Shown: positions 53,601 to 63,672 of the stretch, in pieces | Numbering within the stretch: the stretch's first letter is position 1 | Layout: each line of letters begins with the position of its first letter | NCBI GenBank assembly: GCA_008330645.1 | Contig: VLTN01000011.1 | Span: 592,919-656,918, forward strand | Direction: 5' to 3' | Source of the DNA: Cafeteria roenbergensis | Taxonomy: Eukaryota; Sar; Bigyra; Bicosoecida; Cafeteriaceae | Length of the DNA stretch: 64,000 nucleotides | Position numbers and translations under genes: made by a program | The notes under the pieces: generated by a model | Seen by the model: only the letters and a program-made list of their open reading frames with translations | Told to the model about the DNA's origin: nothing | The model's database searches: none

Positions 53601-54350
53601 TCGGCTGCGGCGACGGCAAACCCCGCCCCCGCGCCGGCGCGAGCAGCGTCTCCACCTTTCGACCGCTGGGCGGGGGGGTCGCCCCGCAACGGAGGCTCTC
53701 CACTCCGGGACGAGGATCGGCAATCCGCCGCGCAAAGGGGCCGTCACGGCCGCAGCCCGGGTGCAAGCAGCCGCGGCTCGCGCGCCAGGGGCGGCTACGA
53801 CCGCGACGGTGTGGAGAGTGGCGGATATTCCAGAGAGCTCGAGCCTCGTTCCAGCTACGGCCGCAACAGGCTCAGGCCTCATGACTACCCTGTGACGAGC
53901 CGTGGAGGGTCCAGCCGGGGGCCCCCGCCGCCTGGCTACGGCAGACACGGCTATAGCCGCTTCGGGGACCGGTCGCCTCCCAGGGGCGGCTACAGCCGGG
54001 ACCGGTCGCCTCCCAGGGGCGGCTACAGCCGGGACCGGTCGCCTCCCAGGGGCGGCTACAGCCGGGACCGGTCGCCTCCCAGGGGCGGCTACAGCCGGGA
54101 CCGGTCGCCTCCCAGGGGCGGCTACAGCCGGGACCGGTCGCCTCCAAGGGGCGGCTACAGCCGGGACCGGTCGCCTCCCAGGGGCGGCTACAGCCGGGAC
54201 CGGTCGCCTCCAAGGGGCGGCTACAGCCGGGACCGGTCGCCTCCCAGGGGCGGCAGGTCGGCCTCGCCTGGCCGCCGCGCCGGGAGGGACGGACCCTCAC
54301 CAGCGGGCAGAACGTCGCGCCGCTCGAGGAGCCCTGCGTTTGAGCGGTAG
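50667..54350 (+). CDS. CWC22: Pre-mRNA splicing factor CWC22 (nucampholin)
   Basis: A single exon of 1227 residues. After an Arg/Ser-rich N-terminus comes the signature GVYLPPHKLRAQRG and the MIF4G domain (about residues 165-350: QWENLRKGINGLVNRVSVAN, VINTRLPAVGELL, RFIAHLVNQGVAHELLALQL). An acidic region with VRHDPQFEAGEQ-like sequence precedes the MA3 domain (about 535-720: DVVNLRRTLYLTIMNSLDFE, YGLMAARFCLISQVYQ, FPKANLRDTRYSINYFTQIGL). The C-terminal 400 residues are an RS domain with YDSYSS and DRSPPRGGYSR repeats. CWC22 recruits eIF4A3 to the spliceosome for exon-junction complex deposition. The MIF4G/MA3 pair and length agree with the family; the terminal repeat is a local expansion. 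Confidence 0.95.
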   Translation: MADASPARSGGYASDGASTASGATSSTGSGSSGPRAASRSRSPDAGARDDDRWRPSRAEDAASSPPAAVGPRGRGRSGLRGRSPESAERPPLAEASAPRAHGADPPLAPSAPATGAAGTSGLGGAGAGAAAAIARARGGGVYLPPHKLRAQRGEVATDPNSEAYQRVQWENLRKGINGLVNRVSVANVASVVPKLLHLNLVRGRGLLARAVMKAQLASPGFTHVYAAVVSVINTRLPAVGELLVKRVVLRFRRAYRRNDKVSSVALARFIAHLVNQGVAHELLALQLVTLLLDKPTDSSVEVAAAFMKEAGATLVKEAPKAVAAVFETLRAILSEVASARRSSAAPDAVPGDETAPAAVSTRVRVVIEDVMSAYRTAPPFKDFPARLPELDLVEEEDQICHDIGLDDVVAAQSELDVFRHDPQFEAGEQAWEEARKAILGDESGSESDDESGGSDDEDDEDNEDGAGGDQARAGSAGAASDAGDESEDEGAAGATMVEGAEAARANAAAAAAPPVGASSSSSSSSSSAGAAPSGQTQIQDYTEQDVVNLRRTLYLTIMNSLDFEEGTHKIMKLDIPSGLESEVANMVVECCSQEKTFKRFYGLMAARFCLISQVYQDLFVEAFAKYLATIHRLELNRLRNVARFFAHLLHSDAIPWTALSVVHISEAETTSSSRIFIKILLQELASYVGVSGLKARFFDPDMAETFRGLFPKANLRDTRYSINYFTQIGLGALTEESRQWLVDAPRILAEQRAKAAAEAAANARRARSDSYDSYSSYDSYSSYDSYSSYDSYSSYDSYSSSGGSRSPERASKAAKEGMPASSSRRSASVSRSPAGGARAGRSASRSGSRSPGSRSGSLTPPRQRRRGRVASRGSASASPEPARHAPPSSRRSASPGEYRSARRSARDSAPAREPATAARQRFDSDDEDDDRSSVASRPLASRAALDADGDGDLFADVRAKAGKPAAAPAPAVATASAASAAATANPAPAPARAASPPFDRWAGGSPRNGGSPLRDEDRQSAAQRGRHGRSPGASSRGSRARGGYDRDGVESGGYSRELEPRSSYGRNRLRPHDYPVTSRGGSSRGPPPPGYGRHGYSRFGDRSPPRGGYSRDRSPPRGGYSRDRSPPRGGYSRDRSPPRGGYSRDRSPPRGGYSRDRSPPRGGYSRDRSPPRGGYSRDRSPPRGGYSRDRSPPRGGRSASPGRRAGRDGPSPAGRTSRRSRSPAFER
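52970..53063. repeat. Imperfect 18-bp repeat encoding YDSYSS, coding
   Basis: About five copies of a unit like TACGACTCCTACAGCTCC in the CWC22 gene, encoding a Tyr/Ser/Asp low-complexity segment after the MA3 domain. Confidence 0.85.
53967..54263. repeat. 33-bp tandem repeat, nine copies, coding
   Basis: The unit encodes DRSPPRGGYSR and is almost identical between copies (CCCAGG versus CCAAGG the main variant), giving an RS/RGG-like tail in CWC22. The near identity suggests recent expansion or conversion. Confidence 0.95.
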
Positions 54351-54430
54351 CGCGCGCCGTGTTGCGTCACAATCTTGCGTGCGACCACAACGTCTTGCTC
54401 GCGGCTCCGGGAACGCACGGCACTTCGCCC

Positions 54431-54493
54431 GCACAGCACATCCACAACGCTGTGTCACGCAGGGGTTTCAGTCGCACGCACGGAAACACGAAT
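54431..54493 (-). promoter_or_regulatory. TG-rich region after the BRCA1-like gene
   Basis: On the minus strand ATTCGTGTTTCCGTGCGTGC and, further on, GTTGTGGATGTGCTGTGCGG lie about 90-150 bases after the stop codon at 54580. Confidence 0.3.
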
Positions 54494-54579
54494 GGCAGGA
54501 TGTGCGGGCGGCGCCGGAGTGCCGTCGCAGGCCCCGCTACCGCGGGGGCGCCTGCAGGCGGGCTCAAGAGGCGCATCCC

Positions 54580-57328
54580 TCACGCGGGCACGGCTGGCGG
54601 CGCGGCCATGCCATCGGCTACTGCGCGCTCCGAACCCAAGTGTTGCGGTCCGAGCGCGACCTGCAGACGCCCGAGCGCAGCGGTTACGACGGCCACCACG
54701 GCCTTGGCCCGCGCCTGGTCACCCGGCCTCCGTGAGGAGCGCGAAGAGGAGTCTGCCCTGCTTTGGCTCGTCACTTCGCTGAGGGCTGCGCGAAGCTCGG
54801 CCATGGCAGCCTCCGTGCGACTGGGGTGAATCCAGCCACAACTGCGGGACTCTGACCACGCGACAGGCGCCCACTGCTCAAGCCGTGAGAAGCTTGCGGC
54901 CGATGACTCCTTCAGCAGCGAAAACTGTGAGGCCGGCTGGCGGCCAGCCTGTGAGAGGCTCTCGAACACCCAGTGACAGCGGACGGCGTCCGCGTCCCGC
55001 ACCCCCAGCGCCATCGCAGCTGTGACGGCTGCGCGGGCCTGGTCAACCAGCTGCCCTGTGGGCACCGGGACCAGGATCCGCAGCCGAAGAGATCGCTTCG
55101 CAGCCGTCACGACGGCATCGGCTAGGCTCTCTGTGGTGAACACGGCCTCCGCGCCCGCCGCCCGCGCGATGAAGTAGGTGTGGCGCTCCGCCCGGTCCCC
55201 GAGCGAGGGAGCCACGATGACGCACCCCTCGAACAGCCCGGGGGGCTTGGGCGCCGGCGACCCGGCTCTGCCGGCTGAGCTGGCCGCTCGCCCTGCTGCT
55301 GCGTCTGCTGCCGCGGCGGTGGGCGGCAGGCTTGGGCCGCTGCTGGAAGCCGAAGCCTGGGCCCGCACCCGCCGCCTGTTGTGCGCGGGGGCACCCTCGG
55401 CCTTGGCGTCACCGCCCAGCTCGAACGGGGTCTCGTCAACCAGGCGCCCGGCCTCCACGCAGGCGTGGACCCACGCCTCGCTGACCACCCAGGCGCCGGC
55501 AGCCAGCCCCATGAGGTACTTTGGTGTGCGTCGCCTGGCCCACAGGCGCGGGCCGGTGGCGGCCACCGCAGCGACAGAGGCCTCCGTGCCGGCTGTGGAG
55601 GCTGACTCGGCTCGCGCTGCCCTGCGCACACGGGAGGCCGCAAGGCCGGCACCGGGCGGTGGGGGGCAGAGGCCCGCGTCGCCCACCACGATGTGCGTGG
55701 GGATGCAGAGGGCACCCGACTCCGTTCCGGAGAAGAGGTTCGCGATCTGGGCTACGCGGACGCCGCCCACCTCGCCGCTGCTGGCCAGGCGGCTGATGAG
55801 GGAGGCGGAGTGGTCGCTGAGCTGCGTAGTGGCGATGCGGATCTCCCGCTGGGTGCGGCGCGCGGCCGGGCGCATCGTCCCTGCCGCAGCGGCAGCGGAC
55901 TCGCGACGGGTGCCGGACTCGCCGGAGGCGGAGAGCTGCGGGGAGGCGGGCTCCGTCAGCGGGAGCAAGCGGGCCCCAATGGCACTCGCCGCGGCAGCGG
56001 CGCCCGCTGCCGCTGCAGGGGCCTGGGCGTCGTCCTCTTGCGCCGCCGCGTCCAGCAGCGGAGGCGACTCTGCCCGAGGGCGCTTGGCGCGGGGTGCCCC
56101 GCCCGGCGACTGTGAGCGATCGGTACTCAACCCTGGGCCGGCCAGCGAGGAGGCCGTGAGACCGCGGCGGCCGCTGCGCCTCGCCTGCCCGTCGTGGCCA
56201 CGTCGCTTGCTTGCTGCAGCCGCTGGTGTGCGGGCCAGGCCACGTGCGGCGCCCCGGCCCCCGGTGGCATTGTCCCAGCTGCCTTGGTCGCCGCCCTCCA
56301 TTTGTCCGTCATCATCATCGTCGTCGTCATCGCCGTCATCGTCGTCATCGTCGCCGTCGTCATCGTCGTCGCTGTCTTCGCCGTCACCCGGGGCTTCTCG
56401 CCGAGCCGCCTGCGCTGGCGCTGGAGAGCCCCTCGCCGCTGACTCGCTCCTGGGTCGCTTGGAGCGACCCGGGGACATGGACACATCGGATGCTGACACG
56501 GACCGCCTGAGCCTCGGGGCGGCACCGCGCAGCGCTGTAGCTCCCCCCGGCCGCTCCTCGCCGGCAAGCGCGCCGGCGGCTGCGTTCAGTGCGTCGCTCG
56601 AGCACGATCCCAGCGCAGCAGCAAGCACCCGAAAGTCGTCCAGGTACTCGCTTGTCAGCAGCGACCGCGCCTCCAGCGTGATGGTGTCCTGCGAGGAGGA
56701 GGAGCGCCGCGAGGGAGCAGAGCTGATCGTCGACGGCCTCCAGCCGCAGCGCTGGTGCCGGCATCACGGTGACCGCATCGCGCCGCGACCCCAGTGCTAG
56801 CCAGGTGCTCACAAGCTTTCGGTTCGGCTTGATATCTCTCCGCGTGATGGGATTGCGGCACTCCGGGCAGGTTGCCGTGACCTGCATGGCGTGGTCCAGG
56901 CATTGCCTGCGTGCGCGCACACGCGGCATCAGACACCACAGACACACTGCAGGGTGTCGAGAGGCGCCAGGGCGGGGCAGACTGCTGCTTGCGGCCGACG
57001 GCTGGCGCTGGTCAACGAAGGAGAACTCCAGCGCGCTCACGACCGGGCAAACTCACTTGCAAAACGTATGGCCGTTTTGACACTGATGGGGATTGCAGAA
57101 GTAGTCGCAGCTGCGAGGCGTGACCAGGAGGCGCGGAGGGGGGAGCGGGCTTGGGGGGTGCAGCCTGCGGCGCAGCAATGTGAGGCCGCTGCTCCTCAAG
57201 CGGTCGCCGACAGCTCACCACACAAAGCAGCGCGTCTCTTGGTGCAACAGCTGCACGGCGCTCAGCACATCCTTGTTGAAGACCCGGCGGAGCCTCTGCG
57301 CGAGCCCCGCCGCGTCGTCGGCCGCCAT
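54580..57328 (-). CDS. BRCA1: BRCA1-like protein: N-terminal RING and C-terminal tandem BRCT
   Basis: Exons 57328-57219, 57110-57057, 56906-56813 and 56688-54580 give 788 residues. The RING is assembled from three exons, all junctions restoring ligands: CFVCCDYFCNPHQC, NGHTFCKQC and CPECRNPITRRDI. The middle is acidic and Ser/Ala/Arg-rich, and contains KRPR-type basic clusters that may be nuclear signals. BRCT1 (about residues 365-505) includes RRTPKYLMGLAAGAWVVSEA, close to the BRCA1/BARD1 consensus (RTxKYxxGIAxGxWVVSxxW). BRCT2 (about 568-665) starts GLFEGCVIVAPSLG and ends CHWVFESLSQ. No ankyrin repeats lie between, unlike BARD1, so BRCA1 is the better label, but BARD1-type loss of ankyrins cannot be excluded. 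Role: ubiquitin ligase in homologous-recombination repair. The protein is much shorter than animal BRCA1. Confidence 0.78.
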
Positions 57329-57445
57329 GGGCCGGGCACGCGCTGTGATGCGAGCGCTGGCGGCCGAGCATGTCCGGGTGCAGAGCCGCTTGCGACAAGC
57401 TCGGAATGCCACTGCTCCCGTCGGGAATGAGGCGTGCACCAGGAC

Positions 57446-59396
57446 ATGGCACGATGTGACCGGTTGCCTCTCCTCGCTTTGGGGCTGGCCGCCCTCGTGT
57501 GGGCAGCCGGTGCCAAAGACACCTTTCATTTCGCGGTGGAGCGGCTTGCCTCACTGGCCGACCCGCGCGGCTTCGGCACCGCCGCCGCATGCCTTGGGGA
57601 TGCGAACGAGCCCGTTGTGCGGAGCTTGGCGGCATGCCTGTCAGGCTCCCCGGTGGTGGCGACTGCGGACACGCGCAACCCCTGGGTGTCGCTGAGGTCC
57701 CATCTGCAGCACGCGGCCGCTCTCGCAGGCGTCGAGGCCGAGCGCCTGCGGCGGGGGGAGCCGGAAGCCTCTGTGTGTGCTGTCCTTGACCATCGGTGCG
57801 GGAGAGGGGTGTCCTCGGGGCTCCCCGTGTGCCTCGTGACAACGGCCGTGCCGTCAAACCGGTCGCACGCCTTTGGAGGCAGCCGGTGCTCAGCGCTCAA
57901 GCGCGCGGTCGAGTCCGCCGCAGGCGCTTTGTCGGGCAAGCTCAGTGCTGCGCCCCCTCGCGGCCCAGGCCTGGGAGCCTCAACTCGCGCGGCTGTGGTG
58001 CTGCCAGCCCGTGCCGCCGTTGCAGCGCGGCTGGGCAACCCCTCGCTCAGCCGCGCGTACGCACTGCGTGTTGTGCAGCCCGCTGCGCAGCTTGCGACCC
58101 AGCTCCCCTGGCGTGTCCGTGGGACACCCACGCCCTGGGTTCTGGCGGTGTCGCCAGTGGACACCACGCCGCTGTACGGCCTGCTGCGGGGCTCTGCCCC
58201 GCCCTCCTCCGCGGAGGCCGCGGCGGCCCTGCACGCGACGGCTGCCGCTGTGCGCTTGTCCCTTCCTCCCGGAACTCTTGTGGTCCCCGTTCTCGTCGAC
58301 TGGACCGACTCGCAGTGCCCTCACGTTCCGCCCCACGCCGCTCCCAGCCGCACGCTCGTGCTGAAGAGCGCGGCCCACATCTCCTGCTTCCGCCCTGACT
58401 CACACTTGGCGCTTCCAATGCCTGCCGCGGTGGTCTGCGCCGCAGCCGCCGCGCACGCTCCCCGGCCGCTCCTCCTCTCGTTCACCGTGAGCCCGGCAGC
58501 TCGCTCTCGCAGCCCGGCAGCTCGTTCTTGCAGCCCGGCAGCTCGCTCTCGCAGCCCGGCAGCTCGCTCTCGCAGCCCGGCAGCTGGCTCTCGCAGCCCG
58601 GCAGCGCCATCCATCGGCCCAGCGCTGGCGCTGCCTCCCCGCCAATCCCGCTCCGAGGTTGCTCCCCCCGTTCCCCCCCCCCCGCTGGTCGCAGGGCTCC
58701 GTGTGGCCACGCGCCATGGGCCAGCCGCCCTTTGACCTGCGCGCCGCCATGCTGGCGCTCCACAGCCCTTCTCGGAGGGTGAGCGTGCGAGCCCGCCCCG
58801 CCCGCAGCCGCGGTCCGGACGCTGAGGCCTTCGCCTCCCAGCTCTCACAGTCGAAGTTCTGCTTGGTGGCGCGTGGAGCTGGCCTGCACTCGTACCGGCT
58901 CTCCGAGGCGGTGTCGTGCGGCTGCGTGCCGCTGGTGCTTGCCGATGGGTGGGTGATGCCGCTCGAGGCCGCGGCAGGGCTGTCGCCGGAGTCCAGCCGG
59001 CCCCCGCCTGGGGACAGCGCCTCTGCGCCGATCGAGGTCCTGATGCCGCTGTGGCCCCGCCCGCGGCTGGCCATGGTGAACGCGACCCCGTCGGCTGCAC
59101 ACGCTGCTGCGGCGTCCGAGGCGCTCTGGCCTGCCCTGCGCGGCACAGGGTGGCAGAGCCACTTCGTCCCCGAGGCGCGGCGTCCGCGCCGAGTGGCAGT
59201 CACGGTGGGTCCGTACTATCTCCGGCTGCGGGAGGCCGACTGGTGGGCCGCGGAGCGCGTAGCGCAGTGGGCGGAGCAGGGGGGGCTGCTGCCGGGGCTG
59301 GCCGCCAGGGTCCAGGCGGCTTGGCGCGTAGTGTTTGCCGACCCCGTCCGGGCGGCGCTCCTGGCGGCGGCAGGCAGGCCGCCGCCCCCTTCCTAG
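57446..59396 (+). CDS. Exostosin-family glycosyltransferase (GT47)
   Basis: Exons 57446-58486 and 58695-59396 encode about 580 residues. The start at 57446 gives a clear signal peptide or type II anchor (MARCDRLPLLALGLAALVWA); a Met four codons upstream is also possible. The exon junction rebuilds LLLSFTGSVWPRAMG, the usual position of the LLxFRG strand of exostosins. The donor-binding half has SKFCLVARGAGLHSYRLSEA, then CGCVPLVLADGWVMPLE, the family signature (KFCLxPxGxxxxSxRxxEAixxGCIPVil). The N-terminal half is Cys-containing and diverged. It probably acts in the Golgi lumen on a polysaccharide or glycoprotein; the substrate cannot be inferred. The 208-bp intron contains a 21-bp repeat and is open in the exon 1 frame. 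Divergent from the BRCA1-like gene by 117 bp. Confidence 0.85.
58489..58610. repeat. 21-bp tandem repeat, about five to six copies, in GT47 intron
   Basis: The unit AGCCCGGCAGCTCGCTCTCG plus C repeats with small variants inside the intron 58487-58694. It reads as PAARSRS repeats in the exon 1 frame, which could mislead gene prediction. Confidence 0.9.
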
Positions 59397-59598
59397 CCCT
59401 GCTGCGCGACGCGGCTTGTTTGCGCCCGCGGCACAGCTGGTGCATGCGTGAGAGCGCGGCAGCGCGAACGAGATGAGGGCGGCAGAGCCTACAGCGGGCA
59501 CGCACAGAACAAGCTAGCAAGCGAAGCGCTGACGGACGCGCGGCAGCCCCGTCTAGAGGCGCCGCGGCGCCGTATCGAGCGCCCCAGTCAGCACGCCC

Positions 59599-61123
59599 TC
59601 AGGCGATCTTGTTAAGCAGGCGCATGAACACGTCGTACCCGGCCAGCGTGATGCTTTGCCCGAAGACGACGCGGGGCAGGCGCGCGGCCATGCCCTTCCA
59701 GAAGGCGGTGATGCCCTCTGACGTGTAGACCTTCCGGACGCAGTCCACGGTGCCCTCGTACATGGCCGCGTCCAGCCCCTGCATGCGGGTCTTGACCACG
59801 TCGAAGGGCATCGTCAGCACGACGGAGATGAACCCGGCAGCCCCACCGGCCAGCATGAGCTGGGTTGGGTGCAGCGCCCCGCCCTCCCCAGCAGGCCTCA
59901 TCGACTGCGGGACCGCGCGGGCATCGAGAAAGAGCGAGATGGTGGGGCGTCTGTGCTGCAGCTGCATGTCGTGCTTCGGCGGCCACGGGACCACCGCCGC
60001 GGCGCAATGCGCGAGGCGACTCAGCAGCCACTTGTCAGCGTGCAGCGCGTTGGGACGGGGAGCCGGGGGGAGCGGGGCAGCTGCGAGCGGCCGAGGGTCT
60101 CACGTTCTTGATGGCCTCGTAAGTGGTGAACCGGATGCCCTGGTTGCCCATCTGCTTGGCAGCCGTGGGGGCCCAGCCCTTGTACACGCCAAGCAAGCCC
60201 TTTTCGGCGATGATGGATCGGACGCCGTGCAGGAGCCCGTTGTACTTGGGCTTGGCCGAGTTCTGGTCGGCAATCAAAACCGTCTTCATCGTCTCCACCG
60301 GCGTCACCACCAGGGTCGCCTCGACCAGGCCTGTCGCCATGCCGGCGACGAGGGTGCGCCCCGAGGTCAGGACGCCCTTGTCATCCTTGAACGCCTCCTT
60401 GATCTTTCCGAACACGCCGAAACGGAGGCTCGTCTTGGGAACGGTGCCAACCAGCAGGGATGTCAGGCCCCTGTACAGCGCCAGAACGCCCTTCTCGGCC
60501 ACGATCTTCCGCTGCGGTTCACACGGCTCGTTTCGGGGACGGGTGGGGCAGGCGCCTTGGCCAGGGAAGCCCGGGAGGGCCGCTGTTCCCCCAGTGAAGC
60601 GGCTCGACAGCCGTTTCTCCACCCAAGATTCGTGGGGGCAATTTCAGGCCATCAGCGGTGCGCGCCCCCCCGCCTCGCCACGGCGCGGTGCACACACGCG
60701 CACGGCACGAGGGCGGGGGGCAGGCGGGACGGAGGCAAGGAGGGAGTCCGCAAGCCGACGGAAGGAAGACGCAACTGCTCGGCTGTCGCAGCGACCCGCC
60801 ATGCTGAGGTGGAGCGCCCGCAAACACTCACCGCGCAGTCGAACGAGTTGGCGAACTTGGGCGTGGCTGTCTTGCGCTGCAGCTGCATCTGCGTCTTGAC
60901 GAACTCTGCGGCCGGCGCTCGGGCGGGAACCACGCGGCGCTGGCGGCGCATTGGAGGCGGGACTGGCTTGCTTGGCGCGGCTGCCTCCGCTGGTTCGGCC
61001 GGGCAGACCGCAGACGAGTCGGGCTGCCGGCTCACCTGTGGGGTACATGATCACGATCTCGGAGGCGCCGGCCATGCCACCCGCTGCCACGTGCTTCCAG
61101 CCAGCAGACTTCTTGGTGGCCAT
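59599..61123 (-). CDS. SLC25A1: Mitochondrial carrier, tricarboxylate/citrate transporter type (SLC25A1-like)
   Basis: Exons 61123-61036, 60905-60832, 60511-60104 and 59904-59599 give 291 residues, the normal carrier length. Three tandem repeats each carry the PX[DE]XX[KR] motif: YPTEFVKTQMQ (rebuilt across intron 1), TPVETMKT and MPFDVVKTRMQG. Helix starts AAGGMAGASEIVIM and LAGGAAGFISVVL mark repeats one and three. YRGLTSLLVGTVPKTSLRFG and KQMGNQGIRFTTYE match the citrate carrier subgroup ([30 protein letters not shown]). It should exchange citrate or other tricarboxylates across the mitochondrial inner membrane. All introns follow the GTGAG/CGCAG rule with matching phases. It shares a 161-bp divergent region with the alpha-galactosidase gene. 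Confidence 0.9.
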
Positions 61124-61284
61124 TGCTTCGTCCGAATGCCCTGGCGGGAGAGTGTGCGCGGGCTGTCTGGCTCGGCCGCGCGCTGCTGCAACCCGGCTCT
61201 GCTGCGCTCGGCCAAGGCGGAGCTGTTCGGCGGCGCGCGCGCACTCGCCGGTGCCTGGCTCCGGAACCCCCGAAGCTCAAAGCC

Positions 61285-63672
61285 ATGCGGACCCTCGCGT
61301 CCGTCCTCGCCGCCCTGGTGGCGGCGGCCTTGCCCGGGGCGCTCGCCTTGGACAATGTGAGCCCGCCTGCGTCGCGCGCGCTGGTTCAACTCGTCGAATG
61401 TTCGCCCGCCAGCGCGACCTGCGCCCCGGCCCCGTGCTCCCTCCCGCGGACTTTCCCCGCAGGGTCTCGCTCGCACGCCCCAGGTGAGACGCTGGCTGGC
61501 CGGGACTGCCCCCTCAGCTGCTCCCGCGCCCGCGCAAGAGTTGCGCCGCGTCTCGGAGCTGTTCGCAAGGCCGCTGCGCTCCCCGCTCGCCGTCCCCGCC
61601 CCCGCCGCAGCTTGGCATGAACTCCTGGAACCACTACAACTGCTGGGTGAACGAGGTGAGCGCCCCAAGGTGCCGCTGCCGCGCCCCCGAGCCCGGGTCC
61701 CAAGCCGGCGCGATCCTGTGCCAACCGCCGCCTCTCCGACGCGACGCCCGCCGCCTCCGCAGACAATCATGCGAGACACGGCCGATGCCTTCGTGAAGCT
61801 GGGCCTGGACAAGCTCGGCTACGACTACATCAACGTGGACGACTGCTGGGCATACTCGCGCGACGCCAACGGCACGGTCGTGGCTGACCCCAAGACCTTC
61901 CCCTCGGGCATGAAGGCGCTGGCCGCGTACATCCACTCCAAGGGCCTCAAGGCGGGCCTTTACACCGACCTGGGCACGCTGACCTGCGCGGGGCGGCCCG
62001 GAAGCCTCGGCCACGAGGTGATCGACGCCGCCACCTATGCTGCCTGGGACTTCGACTACGTCAAGGTGGACAACTGCAACAACAACAACATCCCGCCCCG
62101 CCAGCGCTACCCCGTCATGCGCGACGCGCTCAACACGTCGGGCCGCGCCATCTTCTTCTCCATGTGCGAGTGGGGGCAGCAGGACCCCTGGCTCTGGGCA
62201 GCCAACGTGGGCAACAGCTGGCGCACCACCGGGGACATCTCCGACTCGTGGTCGTCCATGACCTCCCGCCTTGACCTCAACGAGCCCCTGTGGCCGTACG
62301 CCGGCCCTGGCGGCTGGAACGACCCCGACATGCTCGAGGTGAGAAAACCGCGCCGCCGCCATACGCCGCCCCGCTGAGCGTCGCGCCGCTGCCGGACGCC
62401 GCCCCGCTGAGAGTCGCGCTGCCGCCAGACGCCGCCCCGCTGAGAGTCGCGCTGCCGCCAGACGCCGCCCCGCTGAGCGTCGCGCCGCTGCCGGACGCTG
62501 CCAGGCGCAGTCGCTGCTGCGCCGCTCCCAGCAAGGGCCTCACCTTGCCCTCCCCCACGCAAATCCTCGCGTCCCGATGGCGCCTGCCGCAGGTGGGCAA
62601 CGGCGGAATGACCACTGACGAGTACACTTCGCACTTCACCCTGTGGGCAGCGTCCAAGGCCCCCATGCTCATCGGCTGCGACGTCACCACCATGTCCGCC
62701 GCCACGACCAACATCCTCACCAACAGCGAGATCATCGCGATCAACCAGGACCAGCTTGGCGTGCAGGCGCGGCGCGTGGCTTCGTCGGGCACCCCGTCGT
62801 TCGGCGACGCGGCTGTCGAGGCGGCGTTCGACCCCCGCCCCCACCCGGGCCACGCCGTCGCCCACCCCAGGGCGGTCGACGCCATCCGCGCCCTCGGCGC
62901 CACCAACACCGTGGCAGCCCCCTGCGAGCCCGACGTGCCCTCGTGGCAGGCGTGGGACGTCAAGGGCACCCGCATCACCACCAGGGCGGACGGCCGCTGC
63001 CTGGATATCGACGAGTGCGACAAGGGCGTGGACGGCGACAACGTCTCGGTGTACCCCTGCCACACGAACGAGAGGCCGCGCAAGTCCCTCTCGGCAGCCG
63101 TGCGGGCTGCCCTGGGCGCCCCCGCCGACGCTAGCCCCCTTGGCGGCGACTGCCAGGGCGAGAACGAGGAGTGGGCGCTCAACGCCGCCGGCGCAATCAC
63201 CAGCAAGCTAGACCAGCAGTGCCTCACGGCTGGGGACACGGCCACCTCGCGCAACGACGCCGCCGTGGCGGCCGGTGCGCACATGTACAACGTGCAGACG
63301 CTGCCGTGCCAGTCGCCGCTGCCCCCCTCCCAGCAGTGGTCGTACGACGCCACCACCGGCCGCATCACCAGCGGCATCAAGGACGCGTCCTCAACGGACA
63401 TTTGCCTCTCCGTCTTCCAGGACATCGCTCCGGGCGCACAGGAGGTCTGGGCGGGGCCCCTCTCCGGCGGCTCGTTCGTCGTGGTGCTGTTCAACCGCAG
63501 CCCCGCCACCGCGACCATCACAGCCCAGTTCGCCGACGTCGGCATCGCTCCCGGCGCCACGGTCAAGGTGCGCGACCTCTGGGCCCACAAGGACCTCGGA
63601 ACCGCCACCGGCTCCGTCCAGGCCTCCGTCCGCTCGCACGCCGTCGTCGCGTACAAGCTCACCCCTGCATGA
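61285..63672 (+). CDS. Secreted alpha-galactosidase, GH27, with inserted ricin-B-like lectin domain
   Basis: Exons 61285-61356, 61463-61483 (21-bp microexon), 61611-61655, 61763-62338 and 62593-63672 encode 597 residues. The first exon is a signal peptide ([20 protein letters not shown]). Exons 1-3 rebuild LDNGLARTPQ and [11 protein letters not shown], the GH27 N-terminus. The catalytic nucleophile is in [10 protein letters not shown], the acid/base region is [15 protein letters not shown], and [13 protein letters not shown] follows, completed by [15 protein letters not shown] across intron 4. After the barrel, residues about 400-530 contain [25 protein letters not shown] and QQCLTAG, typical of a ricin B-type carbohydrate-binding lobe, before a C-terminal beta sandwich ([19 protein letters not shown]). 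Likely lysosomal or secreted hydrolysis of alpha-galactosides. Confidence 0.92.
62365..62496. repeat. 33-bp tandem repeat, four copies, in alpha-galactosidase intron 4
   Basis: Four 33-bp units of two types, arranged type a, b, b, a (differing at a few positions such as GAGCGT/GAGAGT), occupy half of intron 62339-62592. Confidence 0.9.

Noticed and set aside
54580-57328. BARD1 identity for the RING/BRCT gene
   Set aside because: No ankyrin repeats lie between RING and BRCT. The possibility is kept only as a note.
58487-58694. PAARSRS repeat domain in the GT47 protein
   Set aside because: Continuing in frame loses the exostosin signature; the GTGAGC donor and CGCAG acceptor restore it, so the repeat is intronic.
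62339-62592. Extra repeat domain within the alpha-galactosidase
   Set aside because: Removing 254 bases joins DPDML-E to VGNGGM, exactly the conserved GH27 sequence.
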